DNA from: Acidobacteriota bacterium
GTDB taxonomy: Bacteria; Acidobacteriota; Blastocatellia; Pyrinomonadales; Pyrinomonadaceae
Assembly (NCBI GenBank): GCA_016700175.1
Contig: CP065003.1
Coordinates: forward strand, 1,498,001-1,562,000
Length of the DNA stretch: 64,000 nucleotides
Direction of reading: 5' to 3'
The translations under genes and the position numbers were made by a program. Below the pieces are notes generated by a model. The model saw only the letters and a list, made by a program, of their open reading frames with translations, searched no databases and had not been told where the DNA came from. Below are positions 33,724 through 42,767 of the stretch, piece by piece. The first letter of the stretch is position 1. Every line of letters starts with the position of its first letter.

Positions 33724-34716
33724 TCAGTAGTTCTTCCTCAGGTCCATTCCCTTGTAGAGCCCTGCAACTTCCTCGGCGTAACCGTTGAACATATGCGTCT
33801 CGCGCCGGCCGTACTCGCCGATCCTTCGCTCGGTCGCCTGCGACCAGCGGGGGTGATCGACCTCGGGATTCACGTTCGAATAGAAACCGTACTCGCTCGG
33901 CGTCGCCGCGCTCCAGGTAGTCGGCGGCTGTCTGTCGGTGAAGGTGATCCTGACGATCGACTTGATGCTCTTGAATCCGTATTTCCAGGGAACGACAAGC
34001 CTGATGGGCGCCCCGTTCTGCGGGGGCATAAGCTTGCCGTACAGGCCCGTCGCGAGGATCGCCAAGGGATGCATAGCCTCGTCCATACGAAGGCCTTCGA
34101 CGTACGGAAAAGGGATCCCCGCGAACACGTTCCCCATCGCGTTCGGAGGCTCCGGAAGATCCACTTCAGGTCCTTTCGGGTTCGATCCGCCGTAAAAGGT
34201 CTGGAATGCGACGTATTTCGCGGACCCCAGAGGCTTCGCCATATCGATCAGCTTCTTGAGTGGGAATCCGACCCAAGGGATCACCATCGACCAGCCCTCG
34301 ACGCATCGGAAGCGGTAGATCCGCTCTTCCTGTTCGATCTTCAGAAGGTCCTCGATGCCGAACACGCGCGGTTTGTCGACAAGGCCGTCGACGGTGACGG
34401 TCCAGGGTTCCGATTTGAAGTCCGCGGCCAGCGAAGCGACACCTCGCTTGTCGGTAGTGAACTCGTAGTAATTATTGTAGTTTGTGACATCTTCGATAGG
34501 CGTCAGCTCGTCTTTCAGCGGCCCTTCTGCCTCAGAAAATCTCTCGATCTCCGCGGTCGTAACCTCGCGGGGAGGAGGAGGATTGAGATACCGGTATATC
34601 AGTCCCGACGCGGCGGCGGTACCCGCCATCGCTCCCGCGCGGATGAAGTTCCTGCGGTTGAGGTACACGGACTCGTCCGTGATCTCACTCGATCTGATAT
34701 TTTCCCTATCGGACAT
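33724..34716 (-). CDS. msrP: MsrP periplasmic methionine sulfoxide reductase, molybdopterin subunit
   Basis: The start at 34716 (MSDRENIRSS) gives 330 residues; an upstream extension would cross non-homologous frame. A twin-arginine signal NRRNFIRAG is followed by a hydrophobic stretch, so the enzyme is exported folded with Moco. The Mo-ligand Cys is in YRFRCVEGWSM. The sulfite oxidase-fold domain (VPWKYGFKSIKSIV) is complete. It reduces methionine sulfoxide in envelope proteins using electrons from MsrQ, encoded next. Confidence 0.95.
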   Translation of the reverse strand: MSDRENIRSSEITDESVYLNRRNFIRAGAMAGTAAASGLIYRYLNPPPPREVTTAEIERFSEAEGPLKDELTPIEDVTNYNNYYEFTTDKRGVASLAADFKSEPWTVTVDGLVDKPRVFGIEDLLKIEQEERIYRFRCVEGWSMVIPWVGFPLKKLIDMAKPLGSAKYVAFQTFYGGSNPKGPEVDLPEPPNAMGNVFAGIPFPYVEGLRMDEAMHPLAILATGLYGKLMPPQNGAPIRLVVPWKYGFKSIKSIVRITFTDRQPPTTWSAATPSEYGFYSNVNPEVDHPRWSQATERRIGEYGRRETHMFNGYAEEVAGLYKGMDLRKNY

Positions 34717-34841
34717 AACAACGGTCTCGCTTACGGATTCGGTACAGTAGTCGGACCGGATTCCCGCGAAGTGAATTGATTCCAATTCGTAAGCTTTATA
34801 TTCCGTTGTGAGGGGACGCCTGCGAGTTGCAGCGGGAGGGA

Positions 34842-35696
34842 TCAGTATGCGGATCCGGAAACGGCGGCAGGACGACCGCCCTCGGCTTCCTGGGCTATCT
34901 TCACGCCGACCGAGGCGCCGATCCTTGTCGCACCGGCCTCGAACATCTTGCGGGCGTCGTCGATGCCCTTCACACCGCCCGACGCCTTCACTCCGAGCGC
35001 CCTTCCGACAGTACGGCGCATCAGGCGGACGTCTTCGACGGTGGCGCCGCCTTTGGAGAATCCGGTCGAGGTCTTCACGAAATCGGCGCCAGCGTTCCTC
35101 GAGGCTATGCACGCACGCACCTTTTCGTCGTCGGTCAGAAGCGCCGTCTCTATGATCACCTTGCAAAGCACCTTGTTCTCGTGCGCCGCTTCCGCTACCG
35201 CGCGTATGTCATCCTCGACCGCGCAATCGTCGCCCGATTTCAATGCGCCGACGTTGATGACCATGTCGACCTCTTTCGCGCCGTTGAAGATCGCCCGCCG
35301 CGCCTCGAAAGCCTTCACATCCGGAAGTGTCGCCCCCAGCGGAAACCCGATAACGGTGCAGACCGGCACATCAGTACCCTGCAGAAAAAGGGCCGCTTTC
35401 TTCACCCAGACCGGATTGACGCAGACCGACGCGAAACCGTACTTAGCCGCCTCGTCGCAGAGCCTGCGGATATCCGATTCGCTTGCTTCGGGCTTGAGCA
35501 GGGTATGGTCGATCAGCGAAGCCCAGTCGTGCGCAGTGGCGGTCTCTCCGAGCACGATCCCGATCCTGGAAGCACCCGCGTCGACGATCCGCTCGACATC
35601 AGCCCTGCAAAACGTCGGACACGTGTCCTCGTCCAGCCGCGCGATGACGAGGTCGGTGATCTGCTCGATAAGCTGTTCGTAATTGCCGTTATCCAT
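34842..35696 (-). CDS. deoC: Deoxyribose-phosphate aldolase with N-terminal extension
   Basis: This 284-residue protein is a DeoC TIM barrel preceded by about 55 extra residues. The Schiff-base Lys is in ADFVKTSTGF and the second Lys in VKASGGVK; the start of the barrel is LIDHTLLKPEA. It splits 2-deoxyribose 5-phosphate into acetaldehyde and glyceraldehyde 3-phosphate. The first 25 residues (YEQLIEQITDLVIARL) form an amphipathic helix followed by a linker, like microcompartment targeting peptides. It follows rpiB by 6 bases, so they are one operon. deoB is 1.5 kb away. Confidence 0.93.
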   Translation of the reverse strand: MDNGNYEQLIEQITDLVIARLDEDTCPTFCRADVERIVDAGASRIGIVLGETATAHDWASLIDHTLLKPEASESDIRRLCDEAAKYGFASVCVNPVWVKKAALFLQGTDVPVCTVIGFPLGATLPDVKAFEARRAIFNGAKEVDMVINVGALKSGDDCAVEDDIRAVAEAAHENKVLCKVIIETALLTDDEKVRACIASRNAGADFVKTSTGFSKGGATVEDVRLMRRTVGRALGVKASGGVKGIDDARKMFEAGATRIGASVGVKIAQEAEGGRPAAVSGSAY

Positions 35697-35702
35697 CGGA
35701 TC

Positions 35703-36482
35703 CTATGAGCGGTTCGCGTACTGGCCCTCGATCGTCCTGATCTTCCCGACTCTCCTTTCGTGACGCGGCTCGCTGATCTCGTGGGTGAGAAACGCGGTGA
35801 CTATCTCGCGCGCCTCTTCAAAGCCGTTCTGGCCGCTGCCGAGCGTCAGTACGTTCGCTCCGTTGTGCTCCCTTGCGTTCTTTGCCAGCGCCGGATTGTA
35901 GCACGCCGCGGCGAGAACTCCCGGGACCTTGTTGGCGGTCATCGCGCTCCCTATGCCTGCTCCGTCGATGACAATTCCCGCGTCCGCCTGGTTCTTCGAA
36001 ACCGCGAGTGCGACCGCGTGCGCGAAATCCGGATAATCGACCGAGTCCTTCGAGTTCGTCCCGAAATCCCTGACCTTCAGCCCCTTTCCGGAAAGAAATC
36101 CCGCGAGTTTCTCCTTCAGTTCGAACCCGCCGTGATCGCAGCCGATGGCGACCGAGGTGACCTTGAACGAAGGCATCCTCGGCTGTTTCGTGACGAGAGT
36201 AATGTTCTTCGCCGCGATGATGTCCCCCGCGAGCGGAGTGAATTTCGCGCCTTCCGATATTCGAAGGCGGTCTCCTTCCTCAAGCCCCCGAAGATCGTCT
36301 TCCGTGATCAGGGATTTCGAAGACTCGTCCCGGTCGAAGTCCTTCGGCCTTTCGGGAGGAAGCGAGTTGACTCGGACGTGTTCCGGGTAGGCTTTCGCCG
36401 GCTCGTTCTCTTCAGGCACTGCCGCCAGCACCTCGCGGACGAGCTCGCGAACCCTTTCCCTTCTTTCGTTGTTTTCTGACAT
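35703..36482 (-). CDS. rpiB: RpiB/LacAB-type sugar-phosphate isomerase with N-terminal extension
   Basis: The C-terminal 150 residues are RpiB: AIGCDHGGFELKEKL, DYPDFAHAVA, GAGIGSAMTANKVPGV and HNGANVLTLG. The N-terminal 110 residues are unusual. They begin with a short amphipathic helix (VRELVREVLAAV), then a Pro-rich linker, then a small segment LITEDDLRGLEEGDRLRI with TPLAGDIIA, of a type I have seen associated with microcompartment enzymes. It interconverts ribose 5-phosphate and ribulose 5-phosphate or a similar pair. It is translated with deoC; hpt diverges. Confidence 0.9.
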   Translation of the reverse strand: MSENNERRERVRELVREVLAAVPEENEPAKAYPEHVRVNSLPPERPKDFDRDESSKSLITEDDLRGLEEGDRLRISEGAKFTPLAGDIIAAKNITLVTKQPRMPSFKVTSVAIGCDHGGFELKEKLAGFLSGKGLKVRDFGTNSKDSVDYPDFAHAVALAVSKNQADAGIVIDGAGIGSAMTANKVPGVLAAACYNPALAKNAREHNGANVLTLGSGQNGFEEAREIVTAFLTHEISEPRHERRVGKIRTIEGQYANRS

Positions 36483-36515
36483 CTTCGGAACCGACGCCGG
36501 AAGCCTCGTTTGACG

Positions 36516-36545
36516 TTTGAAAATACCTCAAATAGTATTTCCAAA
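36516..36545. promoter_or_regulatory. Imperfect palindrome between rpiB-deoC and hpt
   Basis: TTTGAAAATAC (36516-36526) and GTATTTCCAAA (36535-36545) match as an inverted repeat with one mismatch. It sits midway between two divergent salvage units and may be an operator. Confidence 0.4.
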
Positions 36546-36580
36546 CATCTTTCCAATCAAACATCGGAGGGCTTTTGCTC

Positions 36581-37153
36581 GTGTCCACTCAAGAGGCTGC
36601 GGCCGCGTCGGAATTCTCTAACTCGAACCTTGAAACAATGTTCACTGCGGAGCAGATCGCCGATCGGGTCAAAGTACTCGGCGAAGAGATCACGCGGGAC
36701 TACCAAGGAAAAGAGCTGGTGCTGGTGGGAGTGCTCAAGGGTTCCTGCGTCTTTATGTCCGACCTGATGAGACACATCGACCTTCCGATGGACATCGACT
36801 TCATGTCGGTCGCGAGCTACAAGGACGGGACCGTTTCTTCTGGCGATATCGAGATACTGAAAGACCTGACCAAACCGATCCGCGGCAAGGACGTGATAAT
36901 CGTCGAGGACATAATCGACACGGGCCTGACCCTCCACAGGCTGGTCGACATCCTGGGGACGCGCGGCGCCAATTCCATCCGCATCGCTACGCTTCTGGAT
37001 AAGCCGGAACCGAGGGTAAAAAAAGAAGTTACGGTCGATTATTGCGGGTTCGAGATACCGAACAGGTTTGTGGTGGGATACGGGTTGGACGTAGCAGGAA
37101 GGTACCGGAATCTGCCGTTCGTCGCCGTCGTGAAGGATCCCGATCAGCTCTGA
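36581..37153 (+). CDS. hpt: Hypoxanthine phosphoribosyltransferase
   Basis: The GTG at 36581 has GGAGGG 9 bases upstream and was preferred; a TTG at 36575 in the same frame is too close to that site. The product has about 190 residues with the PRPP-binding motif VIIVEDIIDTGLTL and the flexible loop region DFMSVASYKDG. It makes IMP or GMP from hypoxanthine or guanine and PRPP (purine salvage). The first 20 residues before MFTAEQI are not conserved in the family. Its end overlaps the converging DUF4286 frame by 10 bases. Confidence 0.93.
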   Translation: MSTQEAAAASEFSNSNLETMFTAEQIADRVKVLGEEITRDYQGKELVLVGVLKGSCVFMSDLMRHIDLPMDIDFMSVASYKDGTVSSGDIEILKDLTKPIRGKDVIIVEDIIDTGLTLHRLVDILGTRGANSIRIATLLDKPEPRVKKEVTVDYCGFEIPNRFVVGYGLDVAGRYRNLPFVAVVKDPDQL

Positions 37154-37452
37154 TCTGTGCTCCACGATTCGATCGATTTCCAGACCTCCCTTCTTACGTC
37201 CACACTATGCGGGAACTCCGCCGCGAATGCCTCTCTGAGCCGTTCGGCGTCATTCGCCAGGTAGTTCTCCAATTCGCTACGGTCGCTCGCGGTGTAGGTC
37301 GTCCGAAAAGCGCCATCTTCAGATCTCGCGAATTCGGACCGGACGAACCTGCGGGTCGCCATCACGTCCGGGATGTGCTTCCGGCGCATTTATGTCTCGA
37401 ATTCGGCAGTAAGATCGTCGGGGACTCCGACGATGACAGAGTAGTGGATCAT
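37144..37452 (-). pseudogene. DUF4286 family gene with in-frame TAA stop
   Basis: The ATG at 37452 overlaps the TGA of the DinB gene as ATGA. The frame reads MIHYSVIVGVPDDLTAEFET, then TAA (37390-37392), then goes straight on as MRRKHIPDVMATRRFVRSEF and ends at 37144. Together the two parts match one DUF4286 protein of about 100 residues, in which an aromatic residue is usual at the stop position. Either the gene is a recent pseudogene, the ATG right after the stop restarts translation, or the base call is wrong. The rest is well preserved. Confidence 0.7.
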
Positions 37453-37985
37453 TGCTTGGCTTGCGACAATTCAAGCAGGCGGTCGATCTGCGCCTTATGG
37501 CTCTTGAAGTGCGCGATGCTCATATCGACGGCCTGCAGGGGCTCGATAGGACCCGAGACCGGGTGCTTGAACACGGCCTTCCGAAGCGCTTCCTCGTCAC
37601 AGGCGGCGACGTAGTTCCGGAACCATTCCTGGCTTTCGTCCCAGGCCGCCCTCACATCGGCGAGGCTTAGTTCCCCTTTCGGATTCATCGTCTTCGAAGG
37701 CACCTTGACGCGGATCCGGTTGCCGAGCACGAACATCACGACTTTCAACATCAGCTTGTTTTTGAACGTCCGCCGAAATCCCCGTATCTCCGAATATTCG
37801 GGCAGGCCCAGGAGGACCTCGCGCTCGGCGACGGCCATATGCTCGACGATCTCCAGGATCGACCACTTGTCCTCAAGAGGCCTCGTTTTGAGTACTTCGT
37901 CGGGCAGAGAGGACAGTTCATCGAGAAGCCCCTTGCGCATCTCCTCGAACGAAGCCATCTTCTCCTCGAGCTTTCCCAAAATCAT
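37449..37985 (-). CDS. DinB superfamily protein
   Basis: This 178-residue four-helix protein matches the DinB/YfiT superfamily: WSILEIVEHMAVAEREVL near the N-terminus and IAHFKSHKAQIDRLL at the end. His residues in these two motifs (VEHM and HFKSH) are the expected metal ligands. Members include thiol S-transferases (bacillithiol or mycothiol) and proteins of unknown role. Its ATG overlaps the deoB stop as ATGA, and its own stop overlaps the DUF4286 ATG, so three frames are translationally coupled. Confidence 0.85.
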   Translation of the reverse strand: MILGKLEEKMASFEEMRKGLLDELSSLPDEVLKTRPLEDKWSILEIVEHMAVAEREVLLGLPEYSEIRGFRRTFKNKLMLKVVMFVLGNRIRVKVPSKTMNPKGELSLADVRAAWDESQEWFRNYVAACDEEALRKAVFKHPVSGPIEPLQAVDMSIAHFKSHKAQIDRLLELSQAKQ

Positions 37986-39169
37986 ACGTGGCCCTCCTTT
38001 GTCAGCAGATTCAAAAAGCTCTCTCCCGCCGGGAGTTCGAGACCGAAGTTCTCCGCAATCGTCTGGCCTATGTCAGCCAGGGAACCTCTGGTTCCCAGAT
38101 CCACGCCTTGCCTTGCTTTCTTCCCGTAGGCCAAAAGCAGCGCATATTCGCGGGTGTGGTCGGTCCCGCGGTATGTCGGATCGTTCCCGTGATCGGCGGT
38201 GATCACCAGCAGGTCGTCGTCCCGCATCGCTCCGATTATCTCCGGCAGCCTGGAATCGAAATGCTCGAGCGCCCGCGCGTAGCCTTCCACGTCGCGCCGA
38301 TGCCCGAACAGCATGTCGAAGTCGACCAGGTTCGAAAAGATCAGGCCGTGTGAGTCATCCTGAAGCGCCTCGATGGTCCGGTCGATCGACTGCTCGTTGT
38401 TCTTCGCCTTGAGATCGCTTGTAACGCCCATCGAATCGTAGATCGAAGAGATCTTGCCGATAGCCACCACGTCCAGACCCTTTGAAGAAAGGAGCGGGAG
38501 CAGGTTCCTCTCCGGAGGAGGGACCGCGTAATCGTGCCTGTTCTCCGTGCGGGTGAAATCGGCGGCGTTCGATCCGACGAACGGCCGTGCGATCACGCGT
38601 CCGACCTTGTGTTGTCCATCGAGCATGTCGCGCGCCGCCTCGCAGATCTCGTATTGGCGCTCGATCGGGATAACGCCTTCGTGCGCAGCGATCTGGAAAA
38701 CCGAATCGGCCGATGTATAGACAATAGGTTTGCCGGTTGCGACGTGCTCTTCGCCGAGTTCCTTGATTATCTCGGTCCCCGACGCGGTCTTGTTCCCGAG
38801 GATTCCCGGCACTCCCGTTCGCCGTACGAATTCACTGATCACCGTGTCGGGGAATCCGTCGGGGTAGGTCGGGAATGCCTTTTCGAGGATTATCCCGGCC
38901 ATTTCCCAATGCCCGGTCGTCGTATCCTTTCCGTTGGAGCGCAACGCGCACTTGCCGAAACAGCCGATCGGCGACGGGTCGGGTTCGAAATTCTCGAAGC
39001 GGCGAATGTTTCCGATCCCGAGTTTCCGGAGGTTGGGCAGTTCAACGTCCCTGGATGACAGCACGTGCCCGAGTGTGTCCGAACCGGCGTCGCCCCATTC
39101 CGGAGCGTCGGGCATCTCGCCCACGCCGACGCTGTCGAGGACCATCAGGTTAATTCGGTTGAATTTCAT
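37982..39169 (-). CDS. deoB: Phosphopentomutase
   Basis: The start at 39169 (MKFNRINLMVL) gives 395 residues; a longer frame upstream is not homologous. Alkaline-phosphatase-fold metal motifs are present: LDSVGVGEMPDA at the N-terminus, KDTTTGHWEMAG, and TADHGNDPTYRGTDHTRE near the end. It converts (deoxy)ribose 1-phosphate to the 5-phosphate, which deoC then splits. It is the first gene of a coupled run with DinB and DUF4286, while deoC-rpiB lies 1.5 kb further left on the same strand, split off by hpt. Confidence 0.95.
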   Translation of the reverse strand: MKFNRINLMVLDSVGVGEMPDAPEWGDAGSDTLGHVLSSRDVELPNLRKLGIGNIRRFENFEPDPSPIGCFGKCALRSNGKDTTTGHWEMAGIILEKAFPTYPDGFPDTVISEFVRRTGVPGILGNKTASGTEIIKELGEEHVATGKPIVYTSADSVFQIAAHEGVIPIERQYEICEAARDMLDGQHKVGRVIARPFVGSNAADFTRTENRHDYAVPPPERNLLPLLSSKGLDVVAIGKISSIYDSMGVTSDLKAKNNEQSIDRTIEALQDDSHGLIFSNLVDFDMLFGHRRDVEGYARALEHFDSRLPEIIGAMRDDDLLVITADHGNDPTYRGTDHTREYALLLAYGKKARQGVDLGTRGSLADIGQTIAENFGLELPAGESFLNLLTKEGHV

Positions 39170-39378
39170 ATTCTCGCGTCTGATCGTGAATGGTAAGTCG
39201 TCATTCGTAAATCGTCCCAGAAGCCCGTCGCCAAGTCTGACCGGGAGAGACTTGCATCCCTTCCCATTTCTAACCCGTATACCGTCGCGCTGAATCCTGC
39301 CGTCTGGAGAATCAGCGATCCAGTGCCAGCGACGATCGACGGTAGCTCCCACTGATGGTCGGGCTTCGGCAGCGATGC

Positions 39379-40506
39379 CTACTTGTCCGGCGCTGTGTAT
39401 CCTTCCCTTGCGCGGACTTCGGCTCCGGGAGGAAGCCCCTTCACTTTCACGGTTATCTTTCGGTATGAGCCGTCCTGCTTCTCATTCGTCGAGTAGTATC
39501 CGAGACTGTACTTGCTCCCGATCTCCTTTGCCACCTCGCCAAAAGCTACGGCCGCGTCCCTAATGTCGGCCGCCGGGAATACGCGTCCGCCCGATTTCCC
39601 GGCGATCTGCAGCATTTCATCCGCCGCGATCTCATACAGCCGCTTGCTTATGTCCAGCCGCACGAAATCGCCTATCTTGCAGAAATCGTAGACGCGCTCC
39701 ATTTTCGCATTCCTGGGAAACTGGTCCCAGTATCTCCTTATCTGCGTTTCAGAAAAATGGGTTGCCGAATTACAGTCGCCGAGCAGATTCTGCTCGAACT
39801 GGTCGCGCGTGTCGATGTTCACGAAATAACTGACGATCCCGGAGCGGGCCAGCGCCGATTCCGCCTTCCTGAAGTCCCAGAAGCTGGTGGAGTCGACGCC
39901 GTCCGTGAGCGCGACGAGCGCCCGCCTGCCCCGAAATCTCTCCTCGGGCGGGTTCCCGAATACATCTTTGGCGACCATTAGAAGCCCGTCGTAGAAAGGC
40001 GTTCCGCTACTGGTCCGGATCTGCGACAGCGATTTCACCAGTCCGTCCTTGTCCTCGGAGAGATCGGATACGATCTCGCTGAATGCCTCGACCCTTCGGC
40101 CGCTCACTTTCTGATTGAACGCGACTATCGCCACCCTGTCGCCTGGCCTAAGGGACCGAACAAAGTATTCCGCCGCTCGAACGATCAGCCTCAGGTCCGA
40201 TCGGGTTGAGCCCGATGTGTCGAGCAGAAGCGCTACCTCGAACGGAGCGCTCTCAGAAGAAAAGCTTTCGATCTCCTGCCGGACACCGTCTTCGAGAACC
40301 TCAAAATTCGACGCCTTCAAGCCCAAAAGCGGCCTTCCCGTTTTGTCAGTAACCGCCAAAGGAACCTCGACAAGACGGGTTTCGATCTCCAGCACGTCTT
40401 CAGCAATCCTCTCGCGGGAGCCGCTTTCTTGTGCCAGAGCCGTAACAGCAAATGCTGTGATAAAGGAAAGACAAAGGATCTGTCCGATGGCCGTCTTCAT
40501 GGTCAT
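39379..40506 (-). CDS. Secreted VWFA-domain protein of the acidobacterial type
   Basis: This 375-residue protein has a signal peptide (ILCLSFITAFAVTALAQ). A short beta domain (VEVPLAVTDKTGRPLLGLKA, then FEVLEDGVRQEIESF) precedes a von Willebrand A domain with the MIDAS motif DTSGSTRSD and the TDGVDS strand. The set matches the VWFA-related domain family abundant in Acidobacteria, whose members are exported and of unknown ligand. It is a single gene. About 210 bases to deoB on the left contain nothing clear. Confidence 0.93.
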   Translation of the reverse strand: MTMKTAIGQILCLSFITAFAVTALAQESGSRERIAEDVLEIETRLVEVPLAVTDKTGRPLLGLKASNFEVLEDGVRQEIESFSSESAPFEVALLLDTSGSTRSDLRLIVRAAEYFVRSLRPGDRVAIVAFNQKVSGRRVEAFSEIVSDLSEDKDGLVKSLSQIRTSSGTPFYDGLLMVAKDVFGNPPEERFRGRRALVALTDGVDSTSFWDFRKAESALARSGIVSYFVNIDTRDQFEQNLLGDCNSATHFSETQIRRYWDQFPRNAKMERVYDFCKIGDFVRLDISKRLYEIAADEMLQIAGKSGGRVFPAADIRDAAVAFGEVAKEIGSKYSLGYYSTNEKQDGSYRKITVKVKGLPPGAEVRAREGYTAPDK

Positions 40507-40983
40507 AGCTGCAGTAGACTGAGTCTATCAAAAATCAAGTCCGGCGCGACCGTTAGTTTCATCGGAACCGGAAAGATCTGGAGTGCAGGCGGTGAATTAG
40601 CCCCGGATTCGCGCAAAATATGGGTGCCTCTTGGCAACTATCGGAAACGGGTTCCAAAGACCGCTCACGGATTCACCGATCACTCCCCCGACCATTCGAA
40701 TTCATTCTCGCTAAGATTATTTTTTGCAAAAACTTGCAATTTTTCTGAAATGGTATTACAACTAGTGCAGTTTCAAGTATTAACGTCTCACAAATTGTGA
40801 TTTTCGTACGTGATCGGGACTCGAGCGGCTTTTCAGTCTCCCGTTTCAGATCAGTCGGATTTCCACCGGGAGGCTTTCCGGACGGCGGCCGAGAATTGAA
40901 TTGGATCGTTCGAAACGGCTATGCGGGGAGTATCGTTACCAATCACTATTCGAAAACGGTATTAGTTCAGAGGAGGGAGTTTA
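40507..40983 (+). promoter_or_regulatory. AT-rich control region with TCACAA-A-TTGTGA palindrome
   Basis: This 477-base gap between two divergent secreted-protein genes becomes strongly AT-rich at 40715-40800. A perfect 13-bp palindrome (TCACAA, A, TTGTGA) lies at 40788-40800. TTGCAA is directly repeated near 40726-40740. The TGTGA half-sites recall CRP/FNR-type sites but in the inverted order. No gene is seen in the gap. Confidence 0.45.
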
Positions 40984-42711
40984 ATGAGGGTTACAGTATC
41001 CAACAAATTGGTGCTTGTTTATTGCTTTGCGATACTTGCGCTCGCGTTCGCGGGTGCCTGGCTTATGGTAGGCACGCCGACGTCGGAAGCGAAGGCAGGC
41101 GACCGCACGGCCTCGCTGGGAGGCACGACATTTCCGGGTACCGGGACTGGCGCGATCCCGGACAGGGGAGTTACGGGCTGCGGAGCTCCGGCAGGTCCTA
41201 ACCTTGATGTGACGTTCAACGTGACAGGACTGTCCGGCGCGCCTTCTGAGGTTTCCGTCGACATGAATGTGGCCCACTCTTGGGTAGGAGACGTCGGTGT
41301 TACGCTGATCGCTCCCGACGCAACGTCTCACGTCATATACCAGGCAACCGGATCGACTACTTCGACCGGATGCGGAGACAGCGACGACCTCGTCGGTGTA
41401 TATGGATTTGGCGACGCTTTCGCCGGTGACTGGTGGGCTGAAGGCGATACCGCAGACCCGATGGCTCCCGGAAACTACAGGACGAGCAGCGCGGGTGGTT
41501 CTCCCAGCGGCGGGGCGATTACCAGCATCAATGACGCTTTCAGTGGTGTTGCGAATCCGAACGGCACCTGGACTTTGAGATTCAACGACCAGGGCGGCGG
41601 CGATACGGGATCCGTAAGCGCTGCCAATTTGACCATAACCACTGCAGCTCCTCCGGCCGGATCGACCAATGTCGACTTTAACGGCGACGGAACGACGGAT
41701 CACTCTATTGTGAGAGACGGAACGCCTCCTCCCGCAAGGGGTGAAACAAGGCCGTTCCTCTCGAAGAGCGTACGGGAACGTATGGAGCTCCGTGCCGACC
41801 AGAAGGATGAGCCTCGGTCTGAGAACTTGGGCGGTCCTCCGCCTGTAGGTTCCAACCTCGATTGGTACATCTCGAACAGCGGCGGCGGTCCTTCGATCTC
41901 TTCGTTCGGTGAGCCTGCGACGGACTTCCTCATCCCGACTGATTTCGATGGAGACGGAAACGCCGACATCTCGGTCTGGAGAGGCGTGAACTCGACCGGC
42001 CCGCAAGGCGGATTCTTCTATATTTTCAGGAGTTCGGACAGCACGGTAGACATCGTGGATCTCGGAATCATCGGCGACGACCCGACGGTTTCGGGGGACT
42101 ACGACGGTGACGGAACTTCCGATCCGGCAGTCTTCCGCTGCCCGTCTGCGGCGCCTGGACAGTGCTTCTACTACTACATCGCCAGCAGCCAGCCGCTCGG
42201 AGGCGGAAATATCACCTTTGTTCCTTGGGGATTTGGTCAGTCCTTCAGCGTTTTCCCGAACATCGGAGACTTTGACGGCGATGGCAGTCTTGACTTCTGT
42301 GTTCAGACGACAAATCCGGATGCCGCCGGTCAAGGGCTATTCACTCTGCTCAGGTCTTCGGACTTCGGCGTCGAGTACATCCCGTGGGGCTTGAACACTG
42401 ACCTCATCGCGCCCGGCGACTATGACGGCGACGGCATGAACGACTTTGCAGTCGGCCGCAGCCAGGGCGGATTGCGCACCTGGTATATCCTCTTGAGAAC
42501 CGGTGGTACCCTCGGAGCTCAGTGGGGACTCTCATCCGACTTCCTCGCGCCGGGCGATTACGACGGCGACGGATCGACGGATGTCGCGGTCTACAGGGGC
42601 TCGGAAGGTAACTGGTATATCCTGAACTCCGGTTCCGGAACCGCTTCCGGCTACGACTGGGGTGAAGGCGGTAACGGCGACTATCCGCTTTCCAACTGGC
42701 AGGTACACTAG
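40984..42711 (+). CDS. Secreted P-domain protein with FG-GAP/VCBS-type repeats
   Basis: This 575-residue protein has GAGGAGGGAG before its ATG and a signal peptide (LVLVYCFAILALAFAGAWL). Residues about 60-220 are a proprotein convertase P-like domain (VDMNVAHSWVGDVGVTLIAP, NGTWTLRFNDQGGGDTG). After a linker, residues about 300-575 hold FG-GAP/VCBS-like repeats with calcium-type loops DFDGDGNADISVWR, DYDGDGTSDPAVF, DFDGDGSLDF, DYDGDGMNDFAVGR and DYDGDGSTDVAVYR. The pattern is frequent in Acidobacteria. It is probably a surface or matrix protein; no protease domain is present. A strong terminator follows. Confidence 0.92.
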   Translation: MRVTVSNKLVLVYCFAILALAFAGAWLMVGTPTSEAKAGDRTASLGGTTFPGTGTGAIPDRGVTGCGAPAGPNLDVTFNVTGLSGAPSEVSVDMNVAHSWVGDVGVTLIAPDATSHVIYQATGSTTSTGCGDSDDLVGVYGFGDAFAGDWWAEGDTADPMAPGNYRTSSAGGSPSGGAITSINDAFSGVANPNGTWTLRFNDQGGGDTGSVSAANLTITTAAPPAGSTNVDFNGDGTTDHSIVRDGTPPPARGETRPFLSKSVRERMELRADQKDEPRSENLGGPPPVGSNLDWYISNSGGGPSISSFGEPATDFLIPTDFDGDGNADISVWRGVNSTGPQGGFFYIFRSSDSTVDIVDLGIIGDDPTVSGDYDGDGTSDPAVFRCPSAAPGQCFYYYIASSQPLGGGNITFVPWGFGQSFSVFPNIGDFDGDGSLDFCVQTTNPDAAGQGLFTLLRSSDFGVEYIPWGLNTDLIAPGDYDGDGMNDFAVGRSQGGLRTWYILLRTGGTLGAQWGLSSDFLAPGDYDGDGSTDVAVYRGSEGNWYILNSGSGTASGYDWGEGGNGDYPLSNWQVH

Positions 42712-42734
42712 GCCCTGTCTTAACCAACAACCTG

Positions 42735-42767
42735 AAAAGGCCGGAGGAAATCCTCCGGCCTTTTTTG
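42735..42767 (+). terminator. Strong intrinsic terminator
   Basis: AAAAGGCCGGAGGA pairs with TCCTCCGGCCTTTT around a very short loop and the run of T continues. It ends the P-domain gene. Confidence 0.9.

Noticed and set aside
34717..35166. A long N-terminal extension of msrP
   Set aside because: The extension overlaps deoC on the same strand in another frame and has an Arg-rich shadow composition. The Tat signal marks the true start at 34716.
34842..36482. A full microcompartment locus
   Set aside because: No shell protein gene of the BMC or pentamer type was seen in the 64 kb; only the cargo-like enzymes are present.
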